Positions 33,578 to 43,973 are shown, counted from the stretch's first letter. The stretch: 64,000 bases of DNA from Moanibacter sp965226025 (GCA_965226025.1 CBDDCD010000001.1:558001-622000); one strand, 5' to 3'. Numbers and translations: made by a program. The notes: a model not told the origin generated them from the letters alone.

Positions 33578-33677
33578 CTACACCTTGCGGTCTTCCTAGG
33601 ATAAGCGTCTCGCTTGTCGTCTTGTTAAGGGCCCAAGCGGGCTTGTATTTCAAGAGACTCGGTATTAGCAAGACTCC

Positions 33678-35102
33678 GTGAAGACGGTCTCTCCGGAGCT
33701 CTATACCAAGCGAGATTTCGCCGGGTTGCTTCAATTACTAACGGAGTGTCGCGAGGCGGCGCGGAAAGAGGATCATTACAAGGTGGCAAGCATTTCGCTG
33801 GAGGTGAAGCACCTCGATCCGCTTGCCGTCCTCGAGTCTATCTATGAAGCGGATGAGCTCCACTTTTACATGGAGCACCCGGCCGGAGATGAGGCGATTG
33901 CGGGGGCCGAAGCCGTTTTGCAAGAGACTTTCAGCGGCCCCGAGCGATTTCACAAAGTCCATCAATTTTCGCGCGAGGTGCTCGACCACACGATCGCGGT
34001 GGGTGACCTTCAAGTTCCTTTCTGTGGTCCGCATTTCTTCACCGCTTTCACATTCTACGACGAAGTGGATGATGAACCTCCCTTTCCTGCGGCAACCGTT
34101 TTCCTTCCCAGATGGCAGGTGAGCCGACAGGAAGCGGGCTATGGCGCGGTTGCCAACATCGCCGTCTATCCGGACTCGGACTTGAATAGGATTGCCGAGA
34201 AAACATGGGCGGCACACTGCAAGTTTACCGCCTTCGACTACACCCAGATTGATCCGGGACGAAGCTGCGACCTGAGCGGGGAATTTCAGATACGGGAAGT
34301 GGGAGGGAGTGGGGCGTTTCGGCGATCAGTGGAAAAGGCAGGCGAGGACATCGCGGCGGGCCGATACGAAAAGATCGTCATCGCCAAATGCCTCGAACTG
34401 ACCGGGTCCCGGCGGCTGAGGCCCCTCGAATCATTGAATATACTGAGAAACCGGTATCCCAGCTGCTATGCATTTTCATTCGCCGGCGGATCAGGGCAGA
34501 GTTTTATCGGCGCCACACCGGAACGCCTTCTTCGGGTTACCGGTGAGGCAGCGCTCACCGAAGCACTTGCGGGCTCGGCCTCGAGAGGAGCAACCGCGGC
34601 GAGCGATGCCGGCTTCGCCCAGGCTCTGCTCGAAAGCTCAAAGAATAACCATGAACATCGTCTCGTTGTCGATTCAATCGTCGGTCGACTGAATTCGATT
34701 GGAATTGAAGCAGAGCCGACGCCGAAGCCCAATCTGCTTCAACTGTCGAATGTTCAGCATCTTCGTACGCCGATAAAGGCGCGGAAACCGGAGAATACCC
34801 ATCTGCTCGATATTCTGTCGGTCCTACATCCCACTCCCGCCGTCGGCGGGGTCCCAAGAGAAACTGCCCTGCCTGAGATCCGTAGAATTGAACCTTTCAG
34901 TCGCGGGCTCTATGCCGGGGCTCTCGGATGGTTCAATTATGAAGGGGAAGGAGAGATGGTAGTCGCTATCCGGTCAGCCCTTATTAGAGGGGCCACCGCT
35001 CGAGTCTATGCAGGAAACGGAATCGTAGACGATTCCAAACCGGAAGAAGAGACCGCCGAAGCGGATATGAAGCTGCAGGCGCTGTTGAAGGCGCTCCAAT
35101 AG
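33678..35102 (+). CDS. menF: Isochorismate synthase (menaquinone type)
   Basis: 474 residues; converts chorismate to isochorismate. The C-terminal chorismate-binding domain has EKIVIAKCLELTG, FIGATPERLLRV, ALAGSASRG, SKNNHEHRLVVDSIVGRL, LHPTPAVGGVPRETAL and the final GWFNYEGEGEMVVAIRSALI. These include the metal-binding glutamates of the family. It begins with GTG at 33678 and is followed by menD, then menB, which makes menaquinone rather than siderophore synthesis the likely role. Confidence 0.92.
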   Translation: MKTVSPELYTKRDFAGLLQLLTECREAARKEDHYKVASISLEVKHLDPLAVLESIYEADELHFYMEHPAGDEAIAGAEAVLQETFSGPERFHKVHQFSREVLDHTIAVGDLQVPFCGPHFFTAFTFYDEVDDEPPFPAATVFLPRWQVSRQEAGYGAVANIAVYPDSDLNRIAEKTWAAHCKFTAFDYTQIDPGRSCDLSGEFQIREVGGSGAFRRSVEKAGEDIAAGRYEKIVIAKCLELTGSRRLRPLESLNILRNRYPSCYAFSFAGGSGQSFIGATPERLLRVTGEAALTEALAGSASRGATAASDAGFAQALLESSKNNHEHRLVVDSIVGRLNSIGIEAEPTPKPNLLQLSNVQHLRTPIKARKPENTHLLDILSVLHPTPAVGGVPRETALPEIRRIEPFSRGLYAGALGWFNYEGEGEMVVAIRSALIRGATARVYAGNGIVDDSKPEEETAEADMKLQALLKALQ

Positions 35103-35173
35103 GATCCTAGGTTGACAGACCTACCCGGATGAGGGGATATAGGTGCCACTCTGGACTCGAGAGGAAAATTACA

Positions 35174-36946
35174 ATGTTCGACCGGATCGCCCGCTCCAAC
35201 GTCAATTCTTTATGGGGCGCAATTACCGCCGAGGTGTTGCAGCGTCTTGGGCTCCGCACCGTCATTATTTCCCCCGGCTCCCGCTCCACACCCCTGACCT
35301 TTGCTTTTGCGCGGCATTCCGCACTCGAGGCCCTTCCTATTCTGGACGAGCGTTCGGCATCATTTTTCGCACTGGGACTCGCCCGACGATCGAACAATCC
35401 GGTCGCCCTGGTCTGCACTTCCGGAACGGCTGCGGCCAATTTCTATCCCGCGGTCATCGAAGCACGAGAGAGTAGGGTACCCCTCCTCGTACTTACGGCG
35501 GACCGTCCGCCTGAATTGCGTCACTGCCGCGCCGGCCAGACAATCGACCAACTGAAGATTTACGGGAATTTTCCTAATTTCCAGGCGGAACTTGCTCTTC
35601 CAAGCGAGAGGAGAGATCGGCTAAAATACCTGCGTCAGACTCTTGTCCATGCTTGGGAAAGAGCCCAGCTTCCGATCGATGGACCCGTCCATCTGAACTT
35701 TCCATTTCGCGAACCTCTGGCGCCCGACAGAACCAATTCCGAATCGCATTGCGGAAACGAATTCGACTTCGAGGGCTTCATTTCTCAGGTTCGACCATTG
35801 ATGAGAGTAACGGCAGAACCGCCGAAAGCGGAGATCGAACGAACAATCAGGGAGCTGAAGGAGATACGAAAAGGACTGATCGTAGCGGGCCCTCATTTTT
35901 CGGAAAATGCTGAGAATTTCGTGGGATCGGTAGGGAGAATCTCGCGAATTCTGGGTTGGCCGGTAATCGCTGATGCATTGGGGCCGCTGCGGATGTTCGC
36001 CAAATTCAACCCCGTTCTCATCACCAACTACGACGCAATTCTAAGAAACTTAGAACTGGCCAAACACCTGGCGCCTGAAGCCGTCTTGAGCGTTGGTCCG
36101 CTGCCGACGAGCAAGGTTCTGAGGAAATGGTTAGAGAAAAGGAACATCAAGACGTGGCTCATTGATACGGGCCCGGAAAATGTCGACCCCCTGCACCGGG
36201 ATACGATTCCACTTCGAATCGCCATCGAAACATTCGCTCGCTACTTCGAGGGTGGTTCCAGGAGAGGTCATCGATTTCTCTCGCTCTGGTTAGAATCGGA
36301 GAGGGCGGCAGGCCGGCTAATCGCTAAGAAAATGCGAGCTTGCGACTTCAATTTCGAAGGGAGGGTCGCTCACACGCTCTCCAAGGCCCTTCCCCCAAAG
36401 GCATCACTGATAGTCGCAAACAGCATGCCGGTGAGAGACATGGAATACTTCTGGCAACCCGGGAACTCCCGAATCGAAGTCTACTCTAATCGAGGCGCAA
36501 ATGGAATCGACGGTACGCTTTCGACGGCCCTTGGCATCGCACATGGCGGAGGCAAGTGCTTTCTGTTGACCGGAGACCTCGCCTTCCTCCATGACACGAA
36601 TGGGCTTCTTCTCGGCGGACATTTCAAGGGTCATCTTACGATCGTTTTGGTGAACAATCGGGGAGGCGGGATATTCGAGGCCCTTCCCGTAGCGCAGCAT
36701 GACCCTCCTTTCGAGGAATATTTCGCAACTCCACAAATTGTGAATTTCGGAGAGTTAGCGGGGGCCTACGGAGTCGAGCACCAATGCATAGATACGGTCG
36801 GAAGATTAGTGAGCATAATCAAGAAGGGAACCCAGGCCCGAATTCGGATTCTCGAGATCCGGACGGACCGAAAAAGAGATACTAAGTACCGCCACGAACT
36901 CCTGGAGGAGGTGGCGGCGAGCCTCAGTTCGAAAGTAACTAAATGA
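35174..36946 (+). CDS. menD: MenD, 2-succinyl-5-enolpyruvyl-6-hydroxy-3-cyclohexene-1-carboxylate synthase
   Basis: 590 residues. The N-terminal pyrimidine-binding domain has VIISPGSRSTPLTFAFARH and the catalytic-region sequence DERSASFFALGLAR; the ThDP/Mg domain near the C-terminus has LTGDLAFLHDTNG and LVNNRGGGIFEALP. Uses ThDP to add the succinyl semialdehyde unit of 2-oxoglutarate to isochorismate. The ATG at 35174 follows GAGGAAAATTACA, so it is preferred to the ATG at 35129. The stop overlaps the menB start as ATGA. Confidence 0.95.
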   Translation: MFDRIARSNVNSLWGAITAEVLQRLGLRTVIISPGSRSTPLTFAFARHSALEALPILDERSASFFALGLARRSNNPVALVCTSGTAAANFYPAVIEARESRVPLLVLTADRPPELRHCRAGQTIDQLKIYGNFPNFQAELALPSERRDRLKYLRQTLVHAWERAQLPIDGPVHLNFPFREPLAPDRTNSESHCGNEFDFEGFISQVRPLMRVTAEPPKAEIERTIRELKEIRKGLIVAGPHFSENAENFVGSVGRISRILGWPVIADALGPLRMFAKFNPVLITNYDAILRNLELAKHLAPEAVLSVGPLPTSKVLRKWLEKRNIKTWLIDTGPENVDPLHRDTIPLRIAIETFARYFEGGSRRGHRFLSLWLESERAAGRLIAKKMRACDFNFEGRVAHTLSKALPPKASLIVANSMPVRDMEYFWQPGNSRIEVYSNRGANGIDGTLSTALGIAHGGGKCFLLTGDLAFLHDTNGLLLGGHFKGHLTIVLVNNRGGGIFEALPVAQHDPPFEEYFATPQIVNFGELAGAYGVEHQCIDTVGRLVSIIKKGTQARIRILEIRTDRKRDTKYRHELLEEVAASLSSKVTK

Positions 36947-37770
36947 AGTGGAAGAAAACAGGGGAGTTTGAGGATATTCGATACGAGAAAATCGAGGGAA
37001 TCGCAAAAGTAACGATTAATCGGCCGGAGAAGCGTAATGCCTTCAGGCCGGAAACCGTTCAGGAGATGATCGAGGCCTTCGCGGATGCCCGTGACGATAC
37101 CCGGATAGGGGTCGTGCTATTAACCGGAGCCGGTCCTCATACGGACGGGAAGTATGCATTCTGTTCCGGAGGTGATCAGACTATCAGGGGCCAGGCCGGC
37201 TACATTGACGAGGGCGGCATGCCCCGTCTCAACGTTCTCGACCTCCAGCGCCTCATTCGCTCCCTTCCGAAAGTGGTCATTGCCCTAGTGGCCGGGTACG
37301 CGATTGGAGGAGGGCATGTTCTACATGTCGTGTGCGATTTGACCATCGCGGGCGACAATGCGATTTTCGGCCAGGCCGGTCCCAGAGTGGGCAGCTTCGA
37401 TGGGGGATTTGGATCCGGTTACCTCGCTCGCATCGTGGGCCAGAAAAAAGCAAGAGAGATCTGGTATCTATGCCGCCAGTACGACGCGGATGAAGCACTC
37501 AAAATGGGTCTCGTAAATGCAATCGTGCCTGTCGCGAAACTTGAGGAGGAGGGAATAAAGTGGGCTCGCGAGATCCTGGAAAAGAGCCCCCTCGCGATAC
37601 GTTGTCTCAAGTCTGCTTTCAATGCCGATTGCGACGGACAAGCGGGCGTCCAGGAACTCGCCGGAAATGCCACTCTTCTCTACTACCTTTCGGAAGAGGG
37701 AAAGGAAGGTCACGAGGCCTACTTAGAAAAAAGAAGACCGGACTTTGGGAAATTTCCCTGGCTCCCTTAG
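36943..37770 (+). CDS. menB: 1,4-dihydroxy-2-naphthoyl-CoA synthase
   Basis: 275 residues, crotonase fold. Typical MenB features: INRPEKRNAFRPETVQEM, CSGGDQTIRGQAGY, VAGYAIGGGHVLHVVCDLTIA (oxyanion region), GPRVGSFDGGFGSGYLARIVGQKKARE and the C-terminal FGKFPWLP. Closes the naphthoate ring of o-succinylbenzoyl-CoA. menC, menE and menH are not in this window. Its TAG stop is the first part of TAGGATTCTGCG, an arm of the 95-bp inverted repeat that follows. Confidence 0.95.
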   Translation: MKWKKTGEFEDIRYEKIEGIAKVTINRPEKRNAFRPETVQEMIEAFADARDDTRIGVVLLTGAGPHTDGKYAFCSGGDQTIRGQAGYIDEGGMPRLNVLDLQRLIRSLPKVVIALVAGYAIGGGHVLHVVCDLTIAGDNAIFGQAGPRVGSFDGGFGSGYLARIVGQKKAREIWYLCRQYDADEALKMGLVNAIVPVAKLEEEGIKWAREILEKSPLAIRCLKSAFNADCDGQAGVQELAGNATLLYYLSEEGKEGHEAYLEKRRPDFGKFPWLP

Positions 37771-37863
37771 GATTCTGCGCGGCGTAGGTCGTTCCATCCG
37801 GGAAAACTCCGTGACCTGCCGGGGAGCCTCCATTCTTGGGGATTTGGTACGTCGCAGAATCCT
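37769..37863. repeat. 95-bp inverted-repeat element between convergent genes
   Basis: Arms AGGATTCTGCG (37769-37779) and CGCAGAATCCT (37853-37863). The menB TAG on the plus strand and the response-regulator TAA on the minus strand both use the outer bases of the arms. Similar to the element at 2828-2924. Confidence 0.65.
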
Positions 37864-38357
37864 TATGAAGCCGACTTTGACGGCCACGGGGGCTTGGTCC
37901 AGTTGAATCCTGCAGAAGATAATTTCTTCTTCGCCAATTTTATGTAGTCGACCGGGTTGCTTAGGTGAGCAATTTTCCCAAGACGGGATTTACGGCTATC
38001 GAGAATCTGTCTTACGCGCTTGGTAAATTTCTCGAGTCGTAAAGGTTTCGAAAAGAAGCCGTCGATACTGAACTCCGAGATATCGCAGACAAAGTCAGGG
38101 TTGAGATCTTCTGCCATGATTATGATTGGAACCTTGGAACGGAACTCCCTCAGCTGACGGACAAATTCGACTCCATCCAACGCCGGAGGTTTATGATCCG
38201 CAATCACGATGTCATACTCGCTTAAGGTGCACTTTCTCAAGGCATCCTTGGGATCCGTGTTTCCGTTGAGCTTCACGTCGAACGAATGCAAGACTGCAGA
38301 TATACATTCCATCGTTTTTAGTGAATGCTCAAGTAGTAGAATATTTCCTTTGCTCAT
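37863..38357 (-). CDS. Stand-alone response-regulator receiver protein
   Basis: 164 residues. A receiver domain (about 4-120) with phospho-acceptor Asp54 in DIVIADHKPPALDGVEFV, a Thr/Ser region replaced by IIIMAED, and the conserved Lys in DGFFSKPLRLEKFTKR. The usual acidic pair near the N-terminus is reduced to a single Glu (ILLLEHS). No output domain; the C-terminal 40 residues are basic. It may work with the cNMP-domain histidine kinase at 17293, but they are 20 kb apart and this is a guess. Confidence 0.8.
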   Translation of the reverse strand: MSKGNILLLEHSLKTMECISAVLHSFDVKLNGNTDPKDALRKCTLSEYDIVIADHKPPALDGVEFVRQLREFRSKVPIIIMAEDLNPDFVCDISEFSIDGFFSKPLRLEKFTKRVRQILDSRKSRLGKIAHLSNPVDYIKLAKKKLSSAGFNWTKPPWPSKSAS

Positions 38358-38452
38358 ATTTTTCCTTTGACGCTTGAATTGTTTTGCTTCGGTTGCGGGT
38401 AGCGGGAGAAGACCCTAACTTCAGACCTCACTATCTTGCCCCTTTAAAGGAG

Positions 38453-40671
38453 CTATGCAATCGCAAGTTTAAATCTCGATTTATAGCCGAGTTGGAAGGT
38501 AATGGTTCGGCCCGAGCGGTCGGGCATCAGGAGCGGGTTCTGGTTGAGAGTCTGGAGGTACTCAATCACGACTTGCTGCAAATGAGGGGAATAGTTTGCG
38601 GTTGGGAATAGATGCGCTTCGACGGTTGCGCCCCTCTCTATGAGGGCGCCGTCGCAGTGAGTCAGATTGCGAAACAGATCGTGGTCGTCACGATAGTTGT
38701 CGTAGCCTTCTTTAAAGGGTTCAAACTGCTTGTAGAAACTATTGCGGGCGAGGATTTTCAAGGCATCCATGATGGATTTGTTGGAGGTGTCCAGGCGGAC
38801 ATAGTTCTGCTCAATGAGTCGCTCCAGGCGCGAGCATTCGGTCTCGATTTGCTCCCCTTCGAGTTGGAGGGCATTGAGCTTGTGATCGAGGCGAGCGATC
38901 ATGGCGCTCCTTGAGGTGCTTTGGCCCGGATGGGCATGTTCGGCCAGGAGCAGTCTTTTCAATGCTTCGGTGGATTGGGTTTTCTGCTTCAGGAGTGCTT
39001 TAGCGGCACCGCTTTTCTCCTGCCTATCCTCAAGGTGTTGGGCTAAGCGCTGGTAGTGGATGGTGCGATAAGAGGTGATCTGATTAATCCCAAAGTACTT
39101 ATCGAGGTATTTGAAATCATTCTCCTGAATCCAGCGACTGAACATCCCTTTGAGGACTGCTTCATCGGGGGCTTTTGGGTCGGTCCCTAAGATGCTCACC
39201 GTAATGGTTTGATTTCTGGGATTGGTCGCTTCCACCACCCATTGGGTAAGATGAGGATTCTTTTTCCACGGGCCCCGCTGATAGCAAAGATAATACTCCT
39301 GGATATCTTCGGCATGGTTTCTGGGGCGCAGCAGGCGCAGTTGTCCGTCGATCCGTTGCAGGGGCTGGCCTTGAAACCTTTTTCCCAGGTGATGATTTCG
39401 AGTTGAGGATGCTCCAGGATGGCTTCGTAAAACCAGTCCGCGGCGATCGCCCGGTCCACGTAAATGCTCACCTTCTTATCCGCAGGCACCTCTACCAATT
39501 CGAGCATCGCTTCGCAGTTGGGGATAAACCGTTTCCTTATATCCTCGTAGTTGTCGGTGCTGGCAAAATAGACCGGAGAGCCCTTCAGGGTATGAATAAA
39601 ATCGCTGTGAAGCGCTTTGTCGGCCAAACGGATGGTGGGACACCAGCCCGCCAGGAGCTTGCTCATGCCGGTGTAATGTTTGGTGTGCGGATCATAATAA
39701 AAGCTCTGCTCACAAGAAGCATTCAGGTTCCTCGCGTTCACCCTGAGGATCGCTCTTAAAAGCGCTTCATGGGCCAGGGCGCTGAGCCTTTGGCGTTGCA
39801 GATGGGGCGTATAGAGGACTCGCCCGATGAGCTTTTGCAGGTCTTCCAGATCGAGCAGTTTGCTCTGCTCGATATTCACCGCGGCCAACAGCGCGCAGGC
39901 CAGCCATTGCTTCAAAAGCCAGCCCTCTTCGCCATCTATCTGAGCCACTTGCCCGAGCCCTTCACTGAATACCAGCACCCCTAAATGTCGACACCACTGC
40001 ACCGATTCGGAACTGCCCGTGGTAAAATCGGGAGACTCCTTGCGATTCTCCTCTTCGCCTTCGGCCTTGTTTTCTGCTTGCTCCTGCTCTGCCTGCAAGG
40101 GTGAACCCTTGGGAGAATCCCAGGCAGTCTCCCGATTTTGCCCCCTCCTCTGCTCGGCCTCCTTGGCCAAGGCCTCTTTGAGCTCCTTAAACAAAGGGCG
40201 CAGGGTTTCCCCACTGAGGCTGACTGCGAACACCTCCTCGATCTCACCGCGTATCTTCTTGCTGTAAGCGTACCGGCTCTGCTCATAGATCTCAAAAAAG
40301 CGCACCCGCACAAAACTCCGTATTTCCCGGGTCAATTTGCGATGCCACCGGCGCCCCGCCAACACCCGGCCCAGGGTTTCGGCATCGCCACTTTGCAGGG
40401 CCTCGCCCCACCGCTTCATCGTCTTGGGGTCAACCTCAAATTGTCTCTGTAAGCACCCTATCTTCAACCCCGCATTATAGAGCCGTCCCACCAGAATCTT
40501 GAATCCAACCTGCTCGCGATCGTCCCCCACCACTTCCAATAGCTCATGGCCGTAATAGACCTGCAATTGGCCTTTGCTCAGGTCCCGATAGACCGTCAGG
40601 CAGGGATTACGCTTGTCTACCCCAAGGAGGCATTGTAGGCAGGACTCTTCTTGCTCGGTAGGTTTCTCCAT
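38453..40671 (-). pseudogene. Large DDE-type transposase, interrupted by a frameshift
   Basis: Two overlapping frames make one protein of about 735 residues. The first (40671-39196) has helical N-terminal DNA-binding-like sequence and a catalytic region with QIDGEEGW, FYYDPHTKHYTGM and VDRAIAADWFYEAI, up to ITWEKGF. After that, translation in the -1 frame gives QGQPLQRIDGQLRLLRPRN and runs through TQWVVEATNPRNQTITV into the second frame ending at 38453. The shift is near 39375, next to GGGAAAAAGG. It resembles large transposases of uncertain family seen in environmental genomes. No terminal repeats were identified. Sequencing error or programmed shift cannot be excluded. Confidence 0.6.
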
Positions 40672-40955
40672 TTTCTTCGAATTAGTTCTTCGAAGGAGAA
40701 GCCTACCGTTTTCTTTCTCTCGTTAAAAGTCGGGAATTCTACTTGCGATTCTACCCACCCCGACAACCCGCATAATAGCGAGTTCTGAAATTTAAATCGG
40801 ATTCCGCCCTATGAAACTTTAGGGGATTCTGTCTATTCCGAGACGGACTTCAATATGGAACATACTAATCATCAAGTTTTTACAGAATATTTGTAAAATT
40901 TAAGCGAAAACTCCTCGGTTTCTTACAGAGTCTTTACAGGAAGCCTGAAATCGGC

Positions 40956-43229
40956 TCAAGATTGCTTCCGGAGCAGATTGGGCAGGAGGAGAAAGACGGC
41001 GCCGAGAATGGAAATGAGGGCAACTGAAGCGAGGAGCCCAAAGTGCACAAGGGGAGGGAAGGAGGCTAAAGCCATTGAGGAGAAGACGCAAACTAGGATC
41101 ACGCTGGTGCAGAGAATCGGGGGGCCCTTGGTCGAGAAGGTATCTAGGAGGGCTTCGGCCGAACTTCGATTTCTTCGAGATTCCATCCAAAAGGTAACAA
41201 AGTGTACGATGTCATCAACGGCTACGGCAAGGGTGACGGCGCCGAGAGTGACAGTGACTGCATTGATCGGAATCGAGGCGTACCCCGCCACTGCGAGGAG
41301 AATGCAGGCGGGTATCGTAAGCAGGGTAACCGAAAGGGAGGCGAGAAAGATTGATCTCCAGAGGAGGAGGAGAGCGCAGAAGATGGAAGCGACGGTTATG
41401 GCAATACTCCTCACCTGTGCCTGCAAGATTACCTGATTTGACTCGTATAATGTCTGGATTCCGTCTGCCGCCGAAAGAATCACGCTTTCGGGCTTTATTC
41501 TCTCCCCAAGTGCGATCACTTCATCGATGATCTTGAGCACCTTGCTCGATGGTAGATCGTGGGTTCTCAGATAGATAAAAGAAGACTGGAACTCCTTATC
41601 GTTGAGGTAGAGGCTGAGCGGCAGATCGTGGGAATTCAGCGCCGCCTGGTAGAGATTGAGGAGAAAAGGGTTGTCGGGCAACTTCAAGGAACCAGCTCTT
41701 CGCCCTTCCCAGATCTGATTGATCATCGCGAGCACAGAGGAGTACGAATAGACAGCGGATACCTCTGCCAGACCTTCAGCATGGGCATGCAGCTGCGAGA
41801 GGAAGTCGAGGAACCTTGACTCCTTGACCCCGGTTGGCAGGCCGCTGTCCACCTGAATTTTCAAAAGGTTAAGACCTCCGTAGGTACGGTCAAAGAACTC
41901 AACCGAACGCCGGGTTTCGCTATTCCGATTCAGCAACTCGAGAAACCGAAACTCGGTTTGAATCCGAAAAAACCCGGGAATCGCAGCGAGAAGGAATACT
42001 GCAGTTGCGAGCAAAATACCCATACGATGCCCGACAATGAAATCCAGTATGCTGGTCCAACCAAATCCGCCAGGTCCCGGTTCGGTCTCCACCGCGGAGT
42101 TTACTTGAATCCGGGAGGCGATATCGGAGTAGAAGAGCAAAAGGAGCGAGAGGCCCGGACCGAACGCGATGAGAAAACCAATTGCCACACCGACCGCACC
42201 GAGTTGCCCGAACACCCGGACCTGATTGAGGTCACTGATGCTGAGGGAAAGCAGTCCTGCTATGGTCGTTATGGAAGCATACAGACAGGATCTGAATATC
42301 TGCCCAAGCATGCACTCGATGGCTTTAAGGGCACTAGGAGTCGATCTACGGAAGACGAGAAAAGAAGAGGAGATGTGAACCAGCAGGGTCAGCTGGACTC
42401 CGATAAGGAGCGGGTAAAGCTGCACCGTAAGGGCGTGGAATCGCTGTCCCACGACAGATGCAAGTAACTGAAAGAGGGAGAGATATAGGGCGAGATTGAC
42501 GAAGATACAGACTGACGTTCTCCACGATCGAAAGAAGATCCAGAGAAGCAGCGAAACTGTGGTGATTGCTGCAACCGAGAAGAGGACCGAATCCCTTTTG
42601 AAAAGACGGCGGATCTCGGCTTCGGCAAAAGGAAGAGCGAGCATTCGGAAGCTCATTTCCTCTGTCAGATTCCGGTCGATAACGAGTTCGAGATTCTGTC
42701 GCACGGATTCCGGGATGCTTGATTCCAGCTCGGAGCCCTCGAATGTCGCTGAGATCAAAGCGTGCCGCGAGTCTGGTGAGACAAGAACCCCGCGAACGAG
42801 CGGGTGGGAGAGGGAGAAGCCCTTCAGGCCCTCAAGGTCTCGGTCCGATAAGGGAAGGGGTCGGACGAAGGGTTCAAATTCGAAGGAGAATCCTCGTCGA
42901 ATCGGGAAGTAAGTGTGGGTGATGCTCTTGACCTCTCGGATCCATTTCTGACCGAGAAGGTCATCCCCCAGAAGCCGCAATGCCTCGAGACAACTATTGG
43001 TAAATACCTCGCCACACCCGATATCGATAAGGAGATACTCTTCAACACTGAGGTGTCTTTCCAGCTCCTCAAATGCGGCCAGAAACGGCCCGTCCGTCTC
43101 CAACAGATCTCTAAGCGCCGAACCCTGCCGGAAACCTCCAGAGTGATATCCTAAAAGGACGAGCAGAAGTAGGGCGAAGGTCAGGCTGAGACGGGGAGAC
43201 CGAAGAAAAGGCAGGAAAAAGAAACGCAT
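40956..43229 (-). CDS. RND-superfamily exporter (MMPL/HpnN-like)
   Basis: 757 residues in two similar halves, each with one membrane helix, a large periplasmic domain and a bundle of five helices. Membrane bundles lie around residues 215-395 and 580-750; the second contains GAVTLAVAVDDIVHFVTFWMESRR with the conserved Asp pair in helix 4. No membrane-fusion or outer-membrane partner is adjacent, which fits the hopanoid/lipid-exporting branch more than drug efflux. The start ATG at 43229 has CTGAAAGG before it; the frame extends further upstream but without RND sequence. Confidence 0.85.
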   Translation of the reverse strand: MRFFFLPFLRSPRLSLTFALLLLVLLGYHSGGFRQGSALRDLLETDGPFLAAFEELERHLSVEEYLLIDIGCGEVFTNSCLEALRLLGDDLLGQKWIREVKSITHTYFPIRRGFSFEFEPFVRPLPLSDRDLEGLKGFSLSHPLVRGVLVSPDSRHALISATFEGSELESSIPESVRQNLELVIDRNLTEEMSFRMLALPFAEAEIRRLFKRDSVLFSVAAITTVSLLLWIFFRSWRTSVCIFVNLALYLSLFQLLASVVGQRFHALTVQLYPLLIGVQLTLLVHISSSFLVFRRSTPSALKAIECMLGQIFRSCLYASITTIAGLLSLSISDLNQVRVFGQLGAVGVAIGFLIAFGPGLSLLLLFYSDIASRIQVNSAVETEPGPGGFGWTSILDFIVGHRMGILLATAVFLLAAIPGFFRIQTEFRFLELLNRNSETRRSVEFFDRTYGGLNLLKIQVDSGLPTGVKESRFLDFLSQLHAHAEGLAEVSAVYSYSSVLAMINQIWEGRRAGSLKLPDNPFLLNLYQAALNSHDLPLSLYLNDKEFQSSFIYLRTHDLPSSKVLKIIDEVIALGERIKPESVILSAADGIQTLYESNQVILQAQVRSIAITVASIFCALLLLWRSIFLASLSVTLLTIPACILLAVAGYASIPINAVTVTLGAVTLAVAVDDIVHFVTFWMESRRNRSSAEALLDTFSTKGPPILCTSVILVCVFSSMALASFPPLVHFGLLASVALISILGAVFLLLPNLLRKQS

Positions 43230-43398
43230 CCTTTCAGGAATGTTTAGCCCGGAAATCTTACACGACTTCAAGATCGACAGACAATCCAGATGGTAGATGT
43301 CATTTGCGTATGTCGAGAGCTCAATCCGACAGATCCCTCTCCCCGCCAAATTTGCTTGCTAAACGGTCGCTCGCCGGGACATAATCGGCGATATTATT

Positions 43399-43863
43399 AT
43401 GCCAAACGAAGACATCAGCAACCGACTAAAAGGCCTTCATTTTTTCAAAGGAATGAGCAGCGACGAACTCGGGATTCTTTCCGAGCACGTCGAGATGGAG
43501 GAACTCGAGCCTGAATCCGTTGTCTTCAAAGAGGGAGACGCAGGCGATTCCCTCTACTTTATAAGCGAAGGTTCGCTTGAGGTCAGTATGGATTCTGAAT
43601 GGGGCGAGAACATCAAATTGGCAACTCTTGAGGAAGGCAGTTCTTTTGGAGAAATGTCGGTCATCGATGAACTTCCAAGATCAGCGACCATCACCGCAAA
43701 TACCAATGCTACCGTGATTTCTTTGCGTAAAGGAGATTTTGACCGGATCTTGGATAGCCATCCGAAAATTGGAGTACAGATTCTCAAAGGATTGGCTCAA
43801 TTCCTCTGCACCCACCTGCGAAAGTCAAACGAGAGCCTCTCCGACTTTCTCGAGCCAACTTAG
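43399..43863 (+). CDS. Single-domain cyclic-nucleotide-binding protein
   Basis: 154 residues, essentially one cNMP-binding domain: FFKGMSSDELGILSEHVEM, VVFKEGDAGDSLYFISEGSLEV, and the phosphate-binding cassette SSFGEMSVIDELPRSATITAN, followed by a helical tail. No DNA-binding or enzymatic domain. It resembles the sensor half of the histidine kinase at 17293. The usual FGE...RSA arrangement suggests it could bind a cyclic nucleotide. Its TAG stop opens TAGATTTCTGTCGA, an arm of the inverted repeat at 43860-43926. Confidence 0.85.
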   Translation: MPNEDISNRLKGLHFFKGMSSDELGILSEHVEMEELEPESVVFKEGDAGDSLYFISEGSLEVSMDSEWGENIKLATLEEGSSFGEMSVIDELPRSATITANTNATVISLRKGDFDRILDSHPKIGVQILKGLAQFLCTHLRKSNESLSDFLEPT

Positions 43864-43926
43864 ATTTCTGTCGAAGTTTAGATTATAGATTCTCCTGAGG
43901 CACTCCGATCCTCGACGGAAATCTAG
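43860..43926. repeat. 67-bp palindromic element (CTAG family) between two convergent genes
   Basis: Arms TTAGATTTCTGTCGAAG (43860-43876) and the complement of CTAGATTTCCGTCGAGG (43910-43926), 15 of 17 positions paired. On the plus strand its TAG stops the cNMP-domain gene; on the minus strand its other TAG was the original stop of the C1 protease gene. Confidence 0.7.
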
Positions 43927-43973
43927 TTCTTCACGTCAAGAAACACGGCGTTGGAGAGGTGTTTTTTTAGATA
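43923..43973 (-). pseudogene. Severed 3' end of the C1 protease gene
   Basis: On the minus strand, from the TATCTA target duplication onward, this reads YLKKHLSNAVFLDVKN and TAG. It is in phase with the protease gene at 45797 and beyond, and gives a natural papain-type C-terminus. It is cut from the rest of the gene by the 1817-bp insertion sequence. Confidence 0.85.
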
